Shown here: one piece after another, positions 36,361 to 48,908 of the stretch
How the letters are laid out: each line of letters opens with the position of its first letter
Numbering within the stretch: position 1 is the stretch's first letter
Assembly (NCBI GenBank): GCA_964035795.1
Contig: OZ038322.1
Coordinates: 6,748,925 to 6,812,924, forward strand
Length of the DNA stretch: 64,000 bases
Source: Pterobdella sp. o SKG-2022
Taxonomy: Eukaryota > Annelida > Clitellata > Hirudinida > Piscicolidae
Direction of reading: 5' to 3'
Program-made: the position numbers and the translations under genes
Notes under the pieces: model-generated
What the model saw: only the letters and a program-made list of their open reading frames with translations
What the model was told of the DNA's origin: nothing
Databases searched by the model: none

Positions 36361-37189
36361 TTTGTTATAATTTTTGGTTATTTTATGAATTAAAATTTGA
36401 AAATTGAAACACGAAACAAAAGCAAATACAAAATTTTATTTTCGCTAACGCAAAGAACTATTATAATGGCATTCTACCAAAAGTCAAAATCAAAACTGTT
36501 AAAGTTAAAGTTTGATCAACTTAAAAAAGATTTTTTTTTAAACTTAAACCAGCATTGTTCCATGAGATTGTAATCGATTGAAGTCATTAAATCGATCATT
36601 TAACGATCCCTGATCGGGAGTTTCAGTTGCACCATTGAAAGGAACTACTCAATGTGAAAAAATGTGTATAATAAACCTTAAAAAGTATGAAAAAACTACT
36701 GCTACAAATTTGTTGAAATTTTCAAATAATTGGGAAAATTTAAGTATTTTAGCTTTGAAATAATCCAATAAAATCTATCTATCTATCTAATTACATTTTT
36801 TATTTTTTTTTCGCCGAGCACCCTAGCCTTGTTGGGTGCTCCTCATGTCCCCACCAAGACCGTCCAGTGGTTGAAGAGCTCAGCCGCTCTTACGGGGTCG
36901 GTCCACAGACTCTCAAAACCCAGAGTGGTACTTATTTTTGGGCAGGTGAGGGGTGTCATGAGGGTGTGTATGGCAGAGTATGGTTTTTCCGTTTAAATTC
37001 TCTACTTTTCCTTACAACTTTGCTAATGAATTATGACAAGATTTTACTTGTTGAAGATAAATGCTTATATATTGACTAACTAAATATTTGAATTTAAAAA
37101 AAGAAAAAATTTATTCGCGGTTGAATACTGGTAGTAATGGGTTAATGTGATTTTTCCATTTAGGATTGGATTGAAAATACATAGGGCAA
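36361..37189. other. snf upstream region and G+C-rich patch
   Basis: 36361-36800 is AT-rich and should hold the snf promoter; no core element is obvious. 36814-36975 is abruptly G+C-rich and starts with a perfect 8-bp hairpin, GAGCACCC (36816-36823) and GGGTGCTC (36834-36841). It may be the 5' part of the LINE that follows or another transposon remnant. Confidence 0.45.
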
Positions 37190-39830
37190 TGGTGAAGACT
37201 AATCCATTTGGAAGGCAGAAATGGTTTCTGCTTCAGATGGGGGTCATCAACACACCGATGTTCCAGCTCTTGTCGCTCATTTGCCTAGCAGATGAACCAA
37301 CTCATGGTCAATGGTAGCGAAACACCAGTCATCTCAAGCATGACACTGCGCCTGTGAGAGCCGTAGCGAAGCATCACAGTAAGACAAGCTACTAAAAAAC
37401 ATGGCTAATTTTTCAAACAGCACTATGGTTAAAGCCCGTGACTATCGACCCTTACGTAGGAAGAGTGTTAGCCCAAAAGCTACCGATGGTTTAAATCCAA
37501 ATGGAAGACCAAACTCTGATCTCTCGCCCAACAAAAGGATTTTCCGTCTTAAAAAAAGCTACAACATCGGAACACTAAACTGTCGCTCCCTCAACTCAGA
37601 GTTTGCCCAAGGTGAACTCAACCTCCACATCAACCAACACAACCTTCAAGCAGTCTGCATCCAAGAACATCGCCTTCTTCACAAGGACATGATCCGGATA
37701 TCATAAGCCATGATATTGGTCACTGTATCTTGTTCACAGTATCGGCATACAAGATCACCAACAATGCCACTGTGGGAGTTTTTGGAATCACAGTGCGCAA
37801 ATAGATATTGCCATTGTTAAATAACATCAAAAAAGTTGACAATCGAATTCTCATCGCTTCTTTCAAAGGCAACCCTAAAACTTTTCTTGTGTCTTTTTAT
37901 TCTCCCCACAACTTTGTCCCACTAGAAGAAGTAGAAAAGTTTTACGAACAGCTAGGCAACCTGATTATTACCATACCTTCCCACAACAACTTGATTATCG
38001 GTGGCCACTTCAATGCTCGAATTTCGAGTAAATTTTCATATCATATCTATATGTAACGAAGTCGGAAAAAAAAAACTACCGAGTCATCCAAAACAAACCT
38101 CCCCTACCATTGATCACCATGATATGGATCTTCCCCGATCAAAAACTAAAAAAGCTCCAATCCAACGGGTTCAACTTCACCAAAATAACCAACGCCAGAC
38201 ATATGACCGCCTTGAAAACGTTAGAAATAATAAAACGCTTTCAGAATTTGAAAAGAAATCACGGGGAAATCCAAAGAATGCCTGGAATCTGATGAAGGAA
38301 TTGTCAGGAAAGAAAATTTTTTCACCTAATAAAGCCCCTGGCCTGGATGGTCTTACACTAGAAGTCTGGAAGCTCAAGAAAACCCAAAAACACCTGAGAA
38401 GTTTTTGCATCGAAACCTTTAACGGTGAGCGTCCCAATGAATGGGGTATATCTGGTATTGTTCCCGTGCCCAAGAAAAGAGACTTAACTCGGTGTACAAA
38501 CTACCGGGGTATAAGTCTTAGTCAAATAGCCTCTCAAACCTACAACCGGCTTATGCCAAACAGAATACGCCCTGTCATCGACAAGCTGCTTCGCCCTAAC
38601 CAAAACGGCTTTCGTCCTAGAAGATCCGTCTCGTCTCATCTACTCGCACTCAGAAGAATCATAGAAGAACTGCGTAATCACAAGAAAGAAGCTGTGATAA
38701 CTTTCATCGATTTCAAAAAAGCATTTGACTCGATAGATCGGTCCAAAATGCTCAAAATCCTTGTTGCATATGGAATTCCTTCTGAAATCGTTAATGCAAT
38801 ACGAGTGATGTATGAAAACACTTTCGCTCTTGTGGTAACCTCTGAAGGCAATACTGACATATTACAGGTTGATACAGGCGTCTTACAAGAAGACCCACTT
38901 GCCCCGTTTCTTTTCATCACTTGCTTAGATTATACTCTCGGCACCTCAATTTTTCCTCCGGATGGATTGACTCTTAAGAGAAAAGGAAGTCGTAGAGTCT
39001 TTCCCGAGAAACTCGCCGAACTTGCATTTGCCGATGATATCACTCTGATGGAAGATACGATCAACAAAGCTGAGTCTCTTCTCCACAAAATCGAGACCAC
39101 AACTCAAAAAATAGGTCTCTTCCTCAAAGCAAACAAGACTAAAGCAATGCATTTCAATCCCTCTGTAGAGTCATATTCATGCTATGAATGGTGACGAAAT
39201 TGAAAAGGTTGGTGTTGCTTATAAGTACATTAAGATGTCTCCAAAAAGTTAAAAGGTTGATGATTTTCTTTACTTGGGAGGTTACACCAACTCTTCTCGA
39301 AAGATCAACACCCGAATCGGAAAATCATGGGACTCTCAACTCTCTAGAAAAAATCTGGAGCTCTCGCATTACTACAGAAACGAAAGTTAGGATTTTTAAA
39401 TCGACTGTTGAGTCCATAATGCTATACGGATGTGAATTCTGGGTAATGACCAACGCTGCAGTGAAGAAAGTTGATGGCACTTAAATTTGCATGCTCCAAA
39501 GAGTCAAAAATATTTCCTGGAAGGATCGCCTATCAAATACTCAGCTATACGGTCAAATTCCAAAGTTGTTTACCATAATCAAAAGAAGACGGTTAGCGCT
39601 TGCTGGACATGTAGCTCGGCACAACGAGCCTGCAAAAACTCTGTTGTTCTGGACGCCGGAAGAGTGTCGTAGAAGAGGTCTTCCAAGTATAACACTGAAA
39701 GACGTACTTCAAAAAGACACAAGGCTGACTTCTAACGAATTACGTACTGCTATGGCTAATAGACAAGTATGGAGAAAAATTTACGTCATGTCACCGATAT
39801 GAAAATCGGAAGCACTACTACTACTACTTC
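37190..39830 (+). mobile_element. Decayed non-LTR retrotransposon (LINE family 1)
   Basis: In order: a leader shared with the copy at 22998-23617; an endonuclease-type start (NIGTLNCRSLNSEFAQGELN, VCIQEHRLL, 37401-37706); a frame break; more endonuclease (FYSPHN, IIGGHFNARIS, to about 38030); an apparent internal deletion; the reverse transcriptase (NKAPGLDGLTLEVWK, GIVPVPKKRD, NYRGISL, NQNGFRPRRS, FIDFKKAFDSID, LAFADDITLM, about 38310-39180); a frame break; and a C-terminal region (LALAGHVARHNEPAK, about 39580) ending at 39802. The FADD reverse transcriptase core is present. The endonuclease motif GGDFNA reads GGHFNA, so a catalytic aspartate is lost. A (CTA)n tail lies at 39812-39829. It is dead as it stands; the C-terminal style resembles RTE-like elements, but the clade is not certain. 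Confidence 0.9.
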
Positions 39831-40390
39831 ATTTTCTTGCCCAATCTTCTAGCCTTTCAAGATCCTTTTAAAGATTTATCTGGTCAGTTTCTGCTTTAAT
39901 ATGACGGTATAGGATACAATCATCTGCAAATAGCTTCGTTGTCGATTGTAGACTATATGTACAAGAGAAAGAGCAGAGGTCAAATGACAGATTCTTGGGA
40001 AACACCACTCAGTACTGGAATATGTTTTGAAACTTGTCCATCAACTATTATCTGTTGGGTTTTGTTTATGAAAAAAGAAGATATCCACTTGTTTTTATTC
40101 CATATTGGTGTATACTATTCAAAAGGCTTCTATGACAAACTTCATCAAAAGTTTTTGATAAAGTCGAGACCGATCATATCAATTTGTGTCTTGGAATTTG
40201 TTGCTGCTGCGAGTTCATGTAAGAGAGTAGCAAGTTGTGTTTTACAACTTCTTCTAGCTCTAAATCCATGTTGGCAGTCCAGAAGAATGCTGTATTCCTT
40301 CAAGTTTCTGTGTATGTGATGATATGTTCAAGCAGCTTACAGCATATGCTCGTTAAAGAGACTGGTCTGAATAATTTTATCATAAAAGAG
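39830..40390 (-). mobile_element. Antisense relic of a second LINE family
   Basis: On the minus strand, about 40380 down to 39840, frames with breaks encode reverse transcriptase blocks: CQHGFRARRSCKTQL, then LDFIKTFDEVCHRSLL, QYGI, LSGV and LFADDCILYRHI, then DLERLEDWA. The order and spacing are those of a jockey/CR1-like reverse transcriptase. It differs from the adjacent family 1 element (FADDITLM). The plus-strand open frame at 39939-40319 is its shadow. The relic begins where the family 1 tail ends, so family 1 may have inserted into this older copy. Confidence 0.85.
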
Positions 40391-42497
40391 TATTTTTCGT
40401 AAGAGTATCTTACATTATCAAGTGTTGATGCACTTGATAACGTAAAAAAAGAATCGTGTATTAAGTTTTTCAATAAACCTTAGTATTTTTTTCTATTACA
40501 ATTAATTTGCTAATGGAAATTTTTTCAGCCATTTTTTTCTTTAATCTCTTAAAAATGCAAAACGAGCCAAGCATGTAAAATAAACAAATGGAAAAGATAC
40601 AACTCAAAAACACTTAAACTCCACTGATGATTAGATAAACCCAACCAAATAATTTTCTATTAATTAAATTGAATGAATAATGAAATTGTCACGATTCAAT
40701 AACCTGATTACTTCCTTTATGTCAACATGAGGTCAGTTAGAAGTTTTTGAGGCATCGTTTGAAAATAAAATTGTCAGAAAAATAATATAATACAAATATT
40801 AATAACTTTTTACTTATGTTATTTGTTAACTTTCGAAGAAATATAGTATTTTATAAGTATCATTTATCAAATAGTGTTTCCATTTTTGAAATTTTTGAGG
40901 AATCGTTTTTTAAAATATAATAGCAATAAAAAACAATATAAAAAAATATAACTGAAATGTATAGTAATAGTATGTGTAGTGATGCAGTGTATGATAATTA
41001 TACTTTTTCAAATGGTGTTCTCCATTTTAATCTTGTAAGCTCTAATTTTCATATTCTATATTACAATAGTGGCTCTCAGTTTTTAATTAAATAAGTATTT
41101 CTCTTATTTTTAACTTAATTAAGTTAGGTTGTATAACAATTATCTCATCATTATGATCCTTTATTATCAACTTATATATTATATTCTAAAGAACTTTCAA
41201 AAAAATAATATTCACATGGTTGATTATTCGATTAGTAAAAAAGAAAAAAGCTAAATAATAAAATTAATGAAAGAAAAATAATTTATTTCAAATTTACTAC
41301 AAAAAAAGTTGTTTTGAAAGAATAAATTGAATTATATTCACTTCCCTCGAAAGCATTTTGTTTTCTTTCGTCTTTTTTATGAATTTCTTTTTGAAGATAT
41401 TTGGATTGGTATATATTCTAAAATAACTTCCGTTTTGTACCAATTAATATGGAAGCTGAAATATAGCGCCTATTTATAATTAGAGTTTTATGTTGTTACA
41501 CACGTGTGTGTGGATTGCACGGAATATTAAGGTGCACGCTAACGCTAATTACCGATTCTTCTGGTAAAGATCTTGTTATGACTTTTAAATAAAATTATTA
41601 ATATGCTTGTAGAAAACTATAAAATGGCTATTTATAAAATAATAATTCGTCACCTAACAGCACGATATTAACAAATGATTTCATTATTTTATTTACCAAG
41701 AGAGCTAAAATTACACTAAGCAAAATATAAAGCTTTTAAACCGTGCAAGCAGCGCTGTAGCGACTTTAAAAATGCAATCATGTACTATTTCCAGTGTTTT
41801 CCATCGTGTAATTAATGATGCACAATCAGCCGTCTGTTGAAGAATGCGCTCAACGCGCTTAAAAAGAAATACTAACAGTACTAATGTTTTTTGAAAAGCT
41901 TTTACTTATCGACAATTCGTTTTTTTAAATTTTCATTTTTTGATTAAAAAAAAAAAAATAGCAGCAAAAAAAAAGAAATGTTTTAAATAAATCCACTTTG
42001 ATGAAACTTCTTTAGACACCAAAAAATTGAACTCCGAGACTATTGATTTATTTAAAGTAATATTTGTGGTTAAATTATTTTAATTAACAATAAACATTCA
42101 AATAAATATCCCAAAAGGTTTCGACATAATGAACTTGAATTAATCATAATTTATTTGAAAAATTTTACAAGCGCTAAACGCTACACACCAGACATCGGTG
42201 TTACGACAAGATCAAAATGATGTTTTATAGATTTAACATGTATTTAATACGTACTAACTAATTATTGCAAAATAATCAATAAAAAGCAAGATTGGGTTAA
42301 ACTAGTTCTGTCAATAACTTGTCATTGATTTCACTGCCCGCAACTGAAGTGAAAACAAGATTTTAACATTAAAAACAGCATCATTTTATTTTTATTCCCA
42401 GACAAAGAAAGGTTTTAAAATCAAACAAATCTAATATTTTTTATTATATTCCTCAATCAAACCAATCAAAAAGGTGCAAAAATAAACTAAGCCCACC
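40391..42497. other. Gap between LINE relic and USP gene
   Basis: AT-rich DNA without recognised coding sequence. It includes an alternating tract ACACACGTGTGTGT near 41500 and the 3' UTR of the universal stress protein gene at its right end. Confidence 0.5.
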
Positions 42498-45400
42498 TTA
42501 TTGGCGGCAAACAACCACAGGAACATGGGCGTGGTGCACTACATAGTCACTGACACTTCCCATAATGGTTCTGCGCAGTGTTCCTAGACCCCTGGTGCCA
42601 ATAACGATCATGGTGGCTTTTTCTTCAATTGCACATTCCACAATGGTTTCGCCAGGCCTGCCGCTGAAGACTGCCTTTATCTTGCCAGGAATCTAGCAAT
42701 TCATAACGACCGTTCATTTAATTTATGGTTCATCAAATGTAAATAAATATACTTTAACAAGTTAAGCTAGATGGTTTTAATATGATTTTTACGCAGACAA
42801 AGGTTATGTGCTGTTAAAAGACTATTTAAGACTGTGAGATAATGAGTTAAAACTTCTTCACGATTCTTAACTTTATGTACCATAGCCTAAAATAAACTTT
42901 ATATTTTATATGAGTACGTCATCTATTGCATAATGGAAAAGTTAATAATTATAGTGATATAAGTTCAAAAAAGAATAACAAAAAATCTAAAAACTAAATT
43001 GCGAAAATTATTTTAAACTAATAATATAAAACGATAAATGATGAAAACAAGAGGAAACTGACGTTGGCCGCCTTCATGAGGTCAGCAAACTTGTTCTCGA
43101 GCTCCCTCACCTTCTGCTTCTCACCATCGAGCATCTGGTCCCACACTGACTGACTCAACATCATTGCCTCTAAAAAAAATTTGATTAACTTACTGGAAAA
43201 AATCGAAAAATTATTATATAATATTTAAAAGTAAATTTTAAATTGCCCCTTGACGTCGAAAATTGGGGCTTTTGTGACAAATTAATATATATGGGATATG
43301 TGAAAATATATACATTTATATATTTCATATATGTATGATGTGTATTCTGTTTTATAATGGGCCGTTTGTTCAAATAACACATGATTGCGCAAATTAAATT
43401 CTAACCTATCGGTCATGTTCCATATAATGTAATTTTGAAAAAAAATACATTTTTTATGTCCACAAGAAATTCTATTAATATGAACTTACCAAAAACATCA
43501 CGTAATATAAAAATTTTAAGTATTTTTTTCTACTAATAATTTTCTTTTGTAAATAATTAAAAATTTTAATTTCCGAATAAATAAAACGTGATGGTTATTT
43601 GAAAATATCATTTGAGGCTAAGTAGGACAAGGACGTTAAATCAATAAAGATCTTTGGAGTTTGGTACACAACGCTGAACCATATTGTAATCAATTTTCAA
43701 TATTAAAGCAAGTTCCCTTAGTGTATCTTTAATAAAGCTAATTTTTCAAGGCTCTCAACTATTATTAATCTACACATTTTTAAATTTTTTTACATTATTT
43801 CAAAAATGAATCAAGTCAACGTATTTGAGTTTATAGAAGGGATATTAAGTTTGAAGTCAATAAACTGAATTCAAACATATAACTTCAAGGAGCTTTATCT
43901 TAATTATCTGCATAAAATATTCAACTATTTATTCAAGCACATGTTTAAAACGGTTGAATTGACTTGATATACAACAAAAACCCTTTATGAAATTTTTCAA
44001 AAGAGCCTTATTGACAACCAATAAATTTGAAGGCTGAATACAACATTTGAGAGGCTAGCTTGAGGCTAGCTATTGACAAATTTATTTAAAACACATATAG
44101 TATAAACATTTTTATAATAATATATAGGCTCTATGAAACTCAATTGATAAGACAACAAAAGCAACTTGAAACTATTTTTGATAAAACATTTTAAAATATC
44201 AAATTATATTTTTAGAGTCCTCATTTATAATCTGTGAATAATTTATTCATTCAGCTTAAAATATTATGAAGTATTCATATAAACTTAGAACTATGTAAAC
44301 ATAAATTTGATTTTTTAGCTGAAAGATAGTAAATTGTTGAAAAAATAATCCCAAGTACCTTGTATACACATAGTGATTATTTCAAAAGTTTTGGATTATA
44401 ATATTGAAGATTTTGAATTAAATCATTATAACTTATAATTCATATTTATATTAGTACACACAATATATGCAAAAGCTGATAACCGTCATTATAAAGTGAG
44501 CATTTTAGCCAAACAAAAGTTTAAATGCCTTTGTCTTATCCCTATACACTAGAAATAAAAAAGTAAATTATATATAAAACATAAAAGTTGTTCAATAAAT
44601 ACTTTTTTTATGATTCTTTCATACAATTGCACCAGGCTATTTTACTTCATCAAGGCAAATTAGAAGCCTCAAAAATGGGAAATAGAAAAACACAGTTCGA
44701 TACCTTTATTGAAACAAAACTTTGTGATATCTATTTTATATAATTTTCAGACAACCAACACAAACTTCAACACTGTAATAACAAGAAATTTAAAACAATG
44801 AGAGACTCACGACTGTTGGTCATCATGGGAGGCTCAGCAGCATGGATGAGAAAGAGGCGGTTGCCTTGTTGGTGTAGATGCTCCAAATAGACTGTAGTGG
44901 AAAGGCATTATTCTGATAATTTAATGTGTAAATGCCTAGATGAACATTAAAAAATGAAATATAATTTTCTTTGGTTCTTTAGAGACATCATGTATAGATG
45001 TTTTGTAAATTTTTTATAAGTAACTTTTTGAATTTAATATAATCAAAATAGTACTTTAAAAATATACATATCATTTTTTTAAATTAATTAAACACTATTA
45101 ACTTTGCTTATTTCTAATAACAAATAAATTGACCTTTATCAAAGTTCATTTTAATATTTCATACATGTTATTTCAATTTTTTAAGATTAATAATTATAAT
45201 TTTGGTAAATGGTTCATCCAGATTTCATAGCTTTTTATAAATTCTTATCTTTATGATAACCTTATCTATTTTTAGCTCTAATTAAACAATACTTCATATC
45301 TAAAATGTGTCTTAACAGCAGAACACTTTATTTATATTTATAAGCTCAAAGTTCATTAATTTCTTTTGATGAGATTTTACTGAATAGAATTAACGAATTT

Positions 45401-45927
45401 CAATTGAAAAAATATTTTTGATTCATTTTCAAAAATAGTTATAAAAGTTGCATTTTCAAAATATTTAGCTGAAAATTTTCTAAAAGCTACTAATATCTAT
45501 GCAATAAAACATTGTAAAAGTTTTTCTAATTCAATTTTATTAAATTCTTTCAAAGGAAACGCCTCTTTGATCAAAGGTAAACATTAATTGTGAACCAAGA
45601 ATTTACTCGGTTACTAGAGCCAAAATCTTACGCTGAAATCACTTTGAAATTTGAAACTGAGTAATTGTAATAAAAATATTGTAGAACAAAGGCCATTTAG
45701 CTTACAAAATTAATTATGCATAGTTTGAGAATTTTACCGGTCTTAAGATCGACATTAATGTTTACTTTTTTCGATGGGTTGTTTTAGATTAAAAATTTAA
45801 AAATAAACAATCGTATTTTATGCTAAAATTTAAGATGCAACGTACAGTTAAAAGCTTTTTCGGAATGGTGACTTCCATCAATGGCAATCAAGATGACTCT
45901 TTCAGGGGCTTTAGTAGCTTCGGCCAT
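42498..45927 (-). CDS. Universal stress protein (UspA family)
   Basis: Complete four-exon gene, 154 residues: 45846-45927, 44811-44891, 43063-43169 and 42498-42692 (TAA at 42498-42500), phases all consistent. It starts [20 protein letters not shown], the first strand and D-G-S of the fold. [20 protein letters not shown] follows, then a Glu/Lys-rich helix and [15 protein letters not shown]. It ends with the ATP-binding signature G-x2-G-x9-G-S as GTRGLG...IMGS ([20 protein letters not shown]), then [12 protein letters not shown]. The residues match ATP-binding members of the family. These small cytosolic proteins usually form dimers and are linked to stress responses; the role of animal members is poorly known. 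Introns, especially 43170-44810, make up most of the gene. Confidence 0.95.
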
Positions 45928-47139
45928 TTTGAAATTTTTCTAAAAAAACCAAACAAATAAAATAGGGTCGCGTTGAATACTAAGAGGTCTAACTCTAAAT
46001 AGCGAGTACTCTGGTCTAAGTTCCAAAATTATATATATTTATATATACATATATATATGTGTAACCGTTCAATATAGATGAACTAGAGCGCTGAACTCAA
46101 AATATATGTATTGCTTTTTGATAGTTTACTGATTTTCATAATGAATTTTTTTTAATTTAATTATTTTTTGCTTAAATTATTTGTAAAAATTAATCTTAAT
46201 TTAAAAAATTCAAGTTTAAAACATATACAGGGCTATAAAATGAAATAATTTTTTTTACCTGCAAGAGTTTTCTTGTGTGATTTACATATATATTTCAAGA
46301 AGCTATGATTCTAATACAATTTGATAATTTACCGTTAAGTATCTTCTTTCATCCATGTATTCATGTGTATTTTCAATTTGATAGATTTAGTATATATTTC
46401 TAGCTATCTATATTACTGTCTTCATTATAAGATTTTAGGTGAAACTTTAAAAAATAAATACATTTTATCAGTAGAGAGGTTTTCTGATAAATAAAATATT
46501 GGAAAGCTCATTAGTTATAACAGAAAACATTGACTGTAAAAAGCCTAGTAATGTAACGATTTAATGATTAACTGATCAAATTTACATGTTTTTATGCCCT
46601 ATATTGGGTAAGATATGGATTATTTTAAAAACTGTTGTTTAATATTTTTGGTTTTTTATTCTGATTTGCATCTTATGAATTTGATTGGGCATCATCATTT
46701 CAGGACGGATATTCTGAGATTATTTGATGCTCTTTCATTCATCACTGTTTCCGTTATTTTCATGGCATGTAATATGGATAATTTATTGAAAATTTTACTT
46801 AGTTTTTTGATGAACGGTTAAATTTCTCGTATACCTGAAATTTAGTCCTTAGAACTAGTGTGGAATTGATCTAAACATCAATAAAAAAAGGAAAAAATTG
46901 TGAGTTTTTGAGTAATACTATAAAAATTAATAAAAAATGTAGCAACGAAACTATAAGAGAATAAAGAAAAACTTAAACCTGCTCTTCAAGGGTATAATGA
47001 TATTCCGTGATAAAAGAGGTAACAAATCAAATAGTTTGAATCAAATTAAAATAAATTGAAAAATAATAAATAAATTCATTTCAGAAAAGATAATTTATGA
47101 ATTATGTTAACTAGAATTATTTATCAAATATTTTTTTAA
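45928..47139. other. USP upstream region
   Basis: Contains the USP promoter and 5' UTR, an AT-dinucleotide tract at 46029-46062 and otherwise featureless AT-rich DNA. The frame at 46615-46821 is hydrophobic and unsupported. Confidence 0.45.
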
Positions 47140-47695
47140 AAGGTTTGGATAGTTTCAAAGAATTTATAAGCCGACAAACTGTTTTCCATAGGCGAGCAGG
47201 TTTGACTCAAGATCAGCCAGAAGAAAACTGAAGTCATGACCATCACCGTGTCATCACCAACTCCAGTGCAGCTTGACAAACAAGTTCTTTGTAGTACAGA
47301 TAAGTTTACATATCTTGATAGCACTTTGATTATAGATAGTGGTTTTGAGAAGGATATTAAAAGTAGGCTCAAAAAAGCAAAAATGCTTTAAGAAGCATGA
47401 AAACTGTAGGTAAGTTTTTTTAGTGTACCGTGAACACTAATATCAAGCTGACACCAGGATGACATGGTAACCATCATCATGAGAAGACGTTGGTGATGTA
47501 TTGGGAAGAGCTCTTAATTTGACATCGGAGGAAACAAAATTAAGTCGCCCAAAAACAACATGGCATCGGACAGTAGAAGCTAAGCTCAGAAAAATGAAGC
47601 ACACTTTTCACTAAGCTGGCTCAAAATAGGAATGCATGGAAACCTTTTCTTGCTGGCCATGCGCCAGTGGGCGTAACAGGCCCCAATAGATTTCA
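47140..47695 (+). mobile_element. 3' fragment of LINE family 3
   Basis: Several frames together give the region after the reverse transcriptase core: EVMTITVSSPTPVQLDKQVL, FTYLDSTLIID, EKDIKSRLKKAK, then, after an internal deletion and frame shifts, LTSEETKLSRPKTTWHRTVE, AKLRKMKHT and finally CASGRN. The PKTTWHRTVE...CASGR ending is typical of one widespread invertebrate LINE group and differs from family 1. No intact frame longer than about 80 codons. Confidence 0.85.
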
Positions 47696-47943
47696 GGAAA
47701 TTTGCAATTTTGTTTCAATATTAAGCTCCATTTATTTGTAAAGAGAGTTTTTTCTTATTATTTATTGGTGTTTAATTTTCAAATGTATTTTGTATAGTCT
47801 TTTAGTATATTTCTTTAAAATTTCTAAAAAAAATAATTTTGTAGACATTTAGCAGTAAAAACATTGTAGGTGTTTTGTATTTTTAATATTTTTTTTATTA
47901 GTCAAAAATTTTGGATTTCAAAGATGCATATATACAGTAAAAA

Positions 47944-47987
47944 AACTAAAATTTTTGTCAAATTCAACTTTGTTATAATTCATTAGT
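47944..47987 (+). repeat. Palindromic-family repeat block
   Basis: AACTAAAATTTTTG...AATTCAACTTTGTTATAATT...CATTAGT, matching 48474-48507 and the reverse complement of 62771-62830. Confidence 0.55.
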
Positions 47988-48473
47988 TTAGCAATATGTT
48001 TGAACCTTTTTAGCATCATAGACTGCTTTTCGGAAAAGAGCGTTGTTATCACTGTTAGCGGAAACAAGTTGAGTCATTCGTGTTGAAATTTAAAAACTTT
48101 TCTTCACATCTAATCAAATTCAAGAGTACTTTTGTTTAAATGCATCACTGAGTCTCCATTTATGTAGAGCATTTTATTAAAGTATCCTTCGATGCAATTG
48201 AAAAAAAACAAAAATATTTTTTCAATCTTACGTAAATAAAGGTTTTATTCAAAACAAGATGTAGTTTTAGGTGTTATGCAAAATGCAGCATTATTTTCAG
48301 GTTCTAAAACTGTATCAAAGAAGTCAATGTTGAAGAAAGTCAATTGCCGGAAAAAGCTAAAAGTTGGATAAGAGCATCATTATAAAAGAGTATTAATTAA
48401 TTGAAATATACTTCTTGATTTATAGGGAATTTTTTGAAAGAAAATGTAAGACAATGTTTATTCAACTAAAATT

Positions 48474-48507
48474 TTTGCTTAGTACAATCTTATCATAATT
48501 CATTAGT
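48474..48507 (+). repeat. Palindromic-family repeat block
   Basis: AACTAAAATTTTTGCTTAGT then ACAATCTTATCATAATTCAT and TAGT. Same order of blocks as 47944 and 35428. Confidence 0.55.
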
Positions 48508-48774
48508 GAGAAAGAGTATCTTTATAATTTTCACTTATGGAATAAAGATTCAATTCAAAACTTCTATATTGCTTCTTATTTTTGATCCTGGAGAATTTTT
48601 GTTTTTCAGGCGTTAACTTGTTTATACAAACTTCTCGATAAATATGTGACGATAAACCTTCACTATTTCAGAATCCAAAAATCCGGACAACCTCGAATAA
48701 CGTCATTATTATATTAGTTTACTTTCGTTTTTTTCGCCAAAAATAATGGTTTTTTTCAGATACAATGCCTAAGT

Positions 48775-48908
48775 TTTATGATAAGATTTCACTAATCAAA
48801 AATTATAGCTTTTTTAAATAAATTGTGTCTCAAAAAATTCTCATTTATGGCAAATAAGACAAAGAAACTATTAAAAAAAAGATACAGGCGATGTCTCTGA
48901 AAGATACA
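48775..48908 (-). repeat. Palindromic-family repeat, longer copy
   Basis: The minus strand carries AATTTTTGATTAGTG and AATCTTATCATAA (48775-48810). About 80 bp to the right is GATACAGGCGATGTCTCTGA (48884-48903), the conserved end block also seen at 35621 and near 62900. Confidence 0.6.

Noticed and set aside
39939..40319. 126-codon plus-strand frame with cysteines
   Set aside because: The minus strand of the same DNA encodes recognisable reverse transcriptase blocks, so this frame is the complement of a relic.
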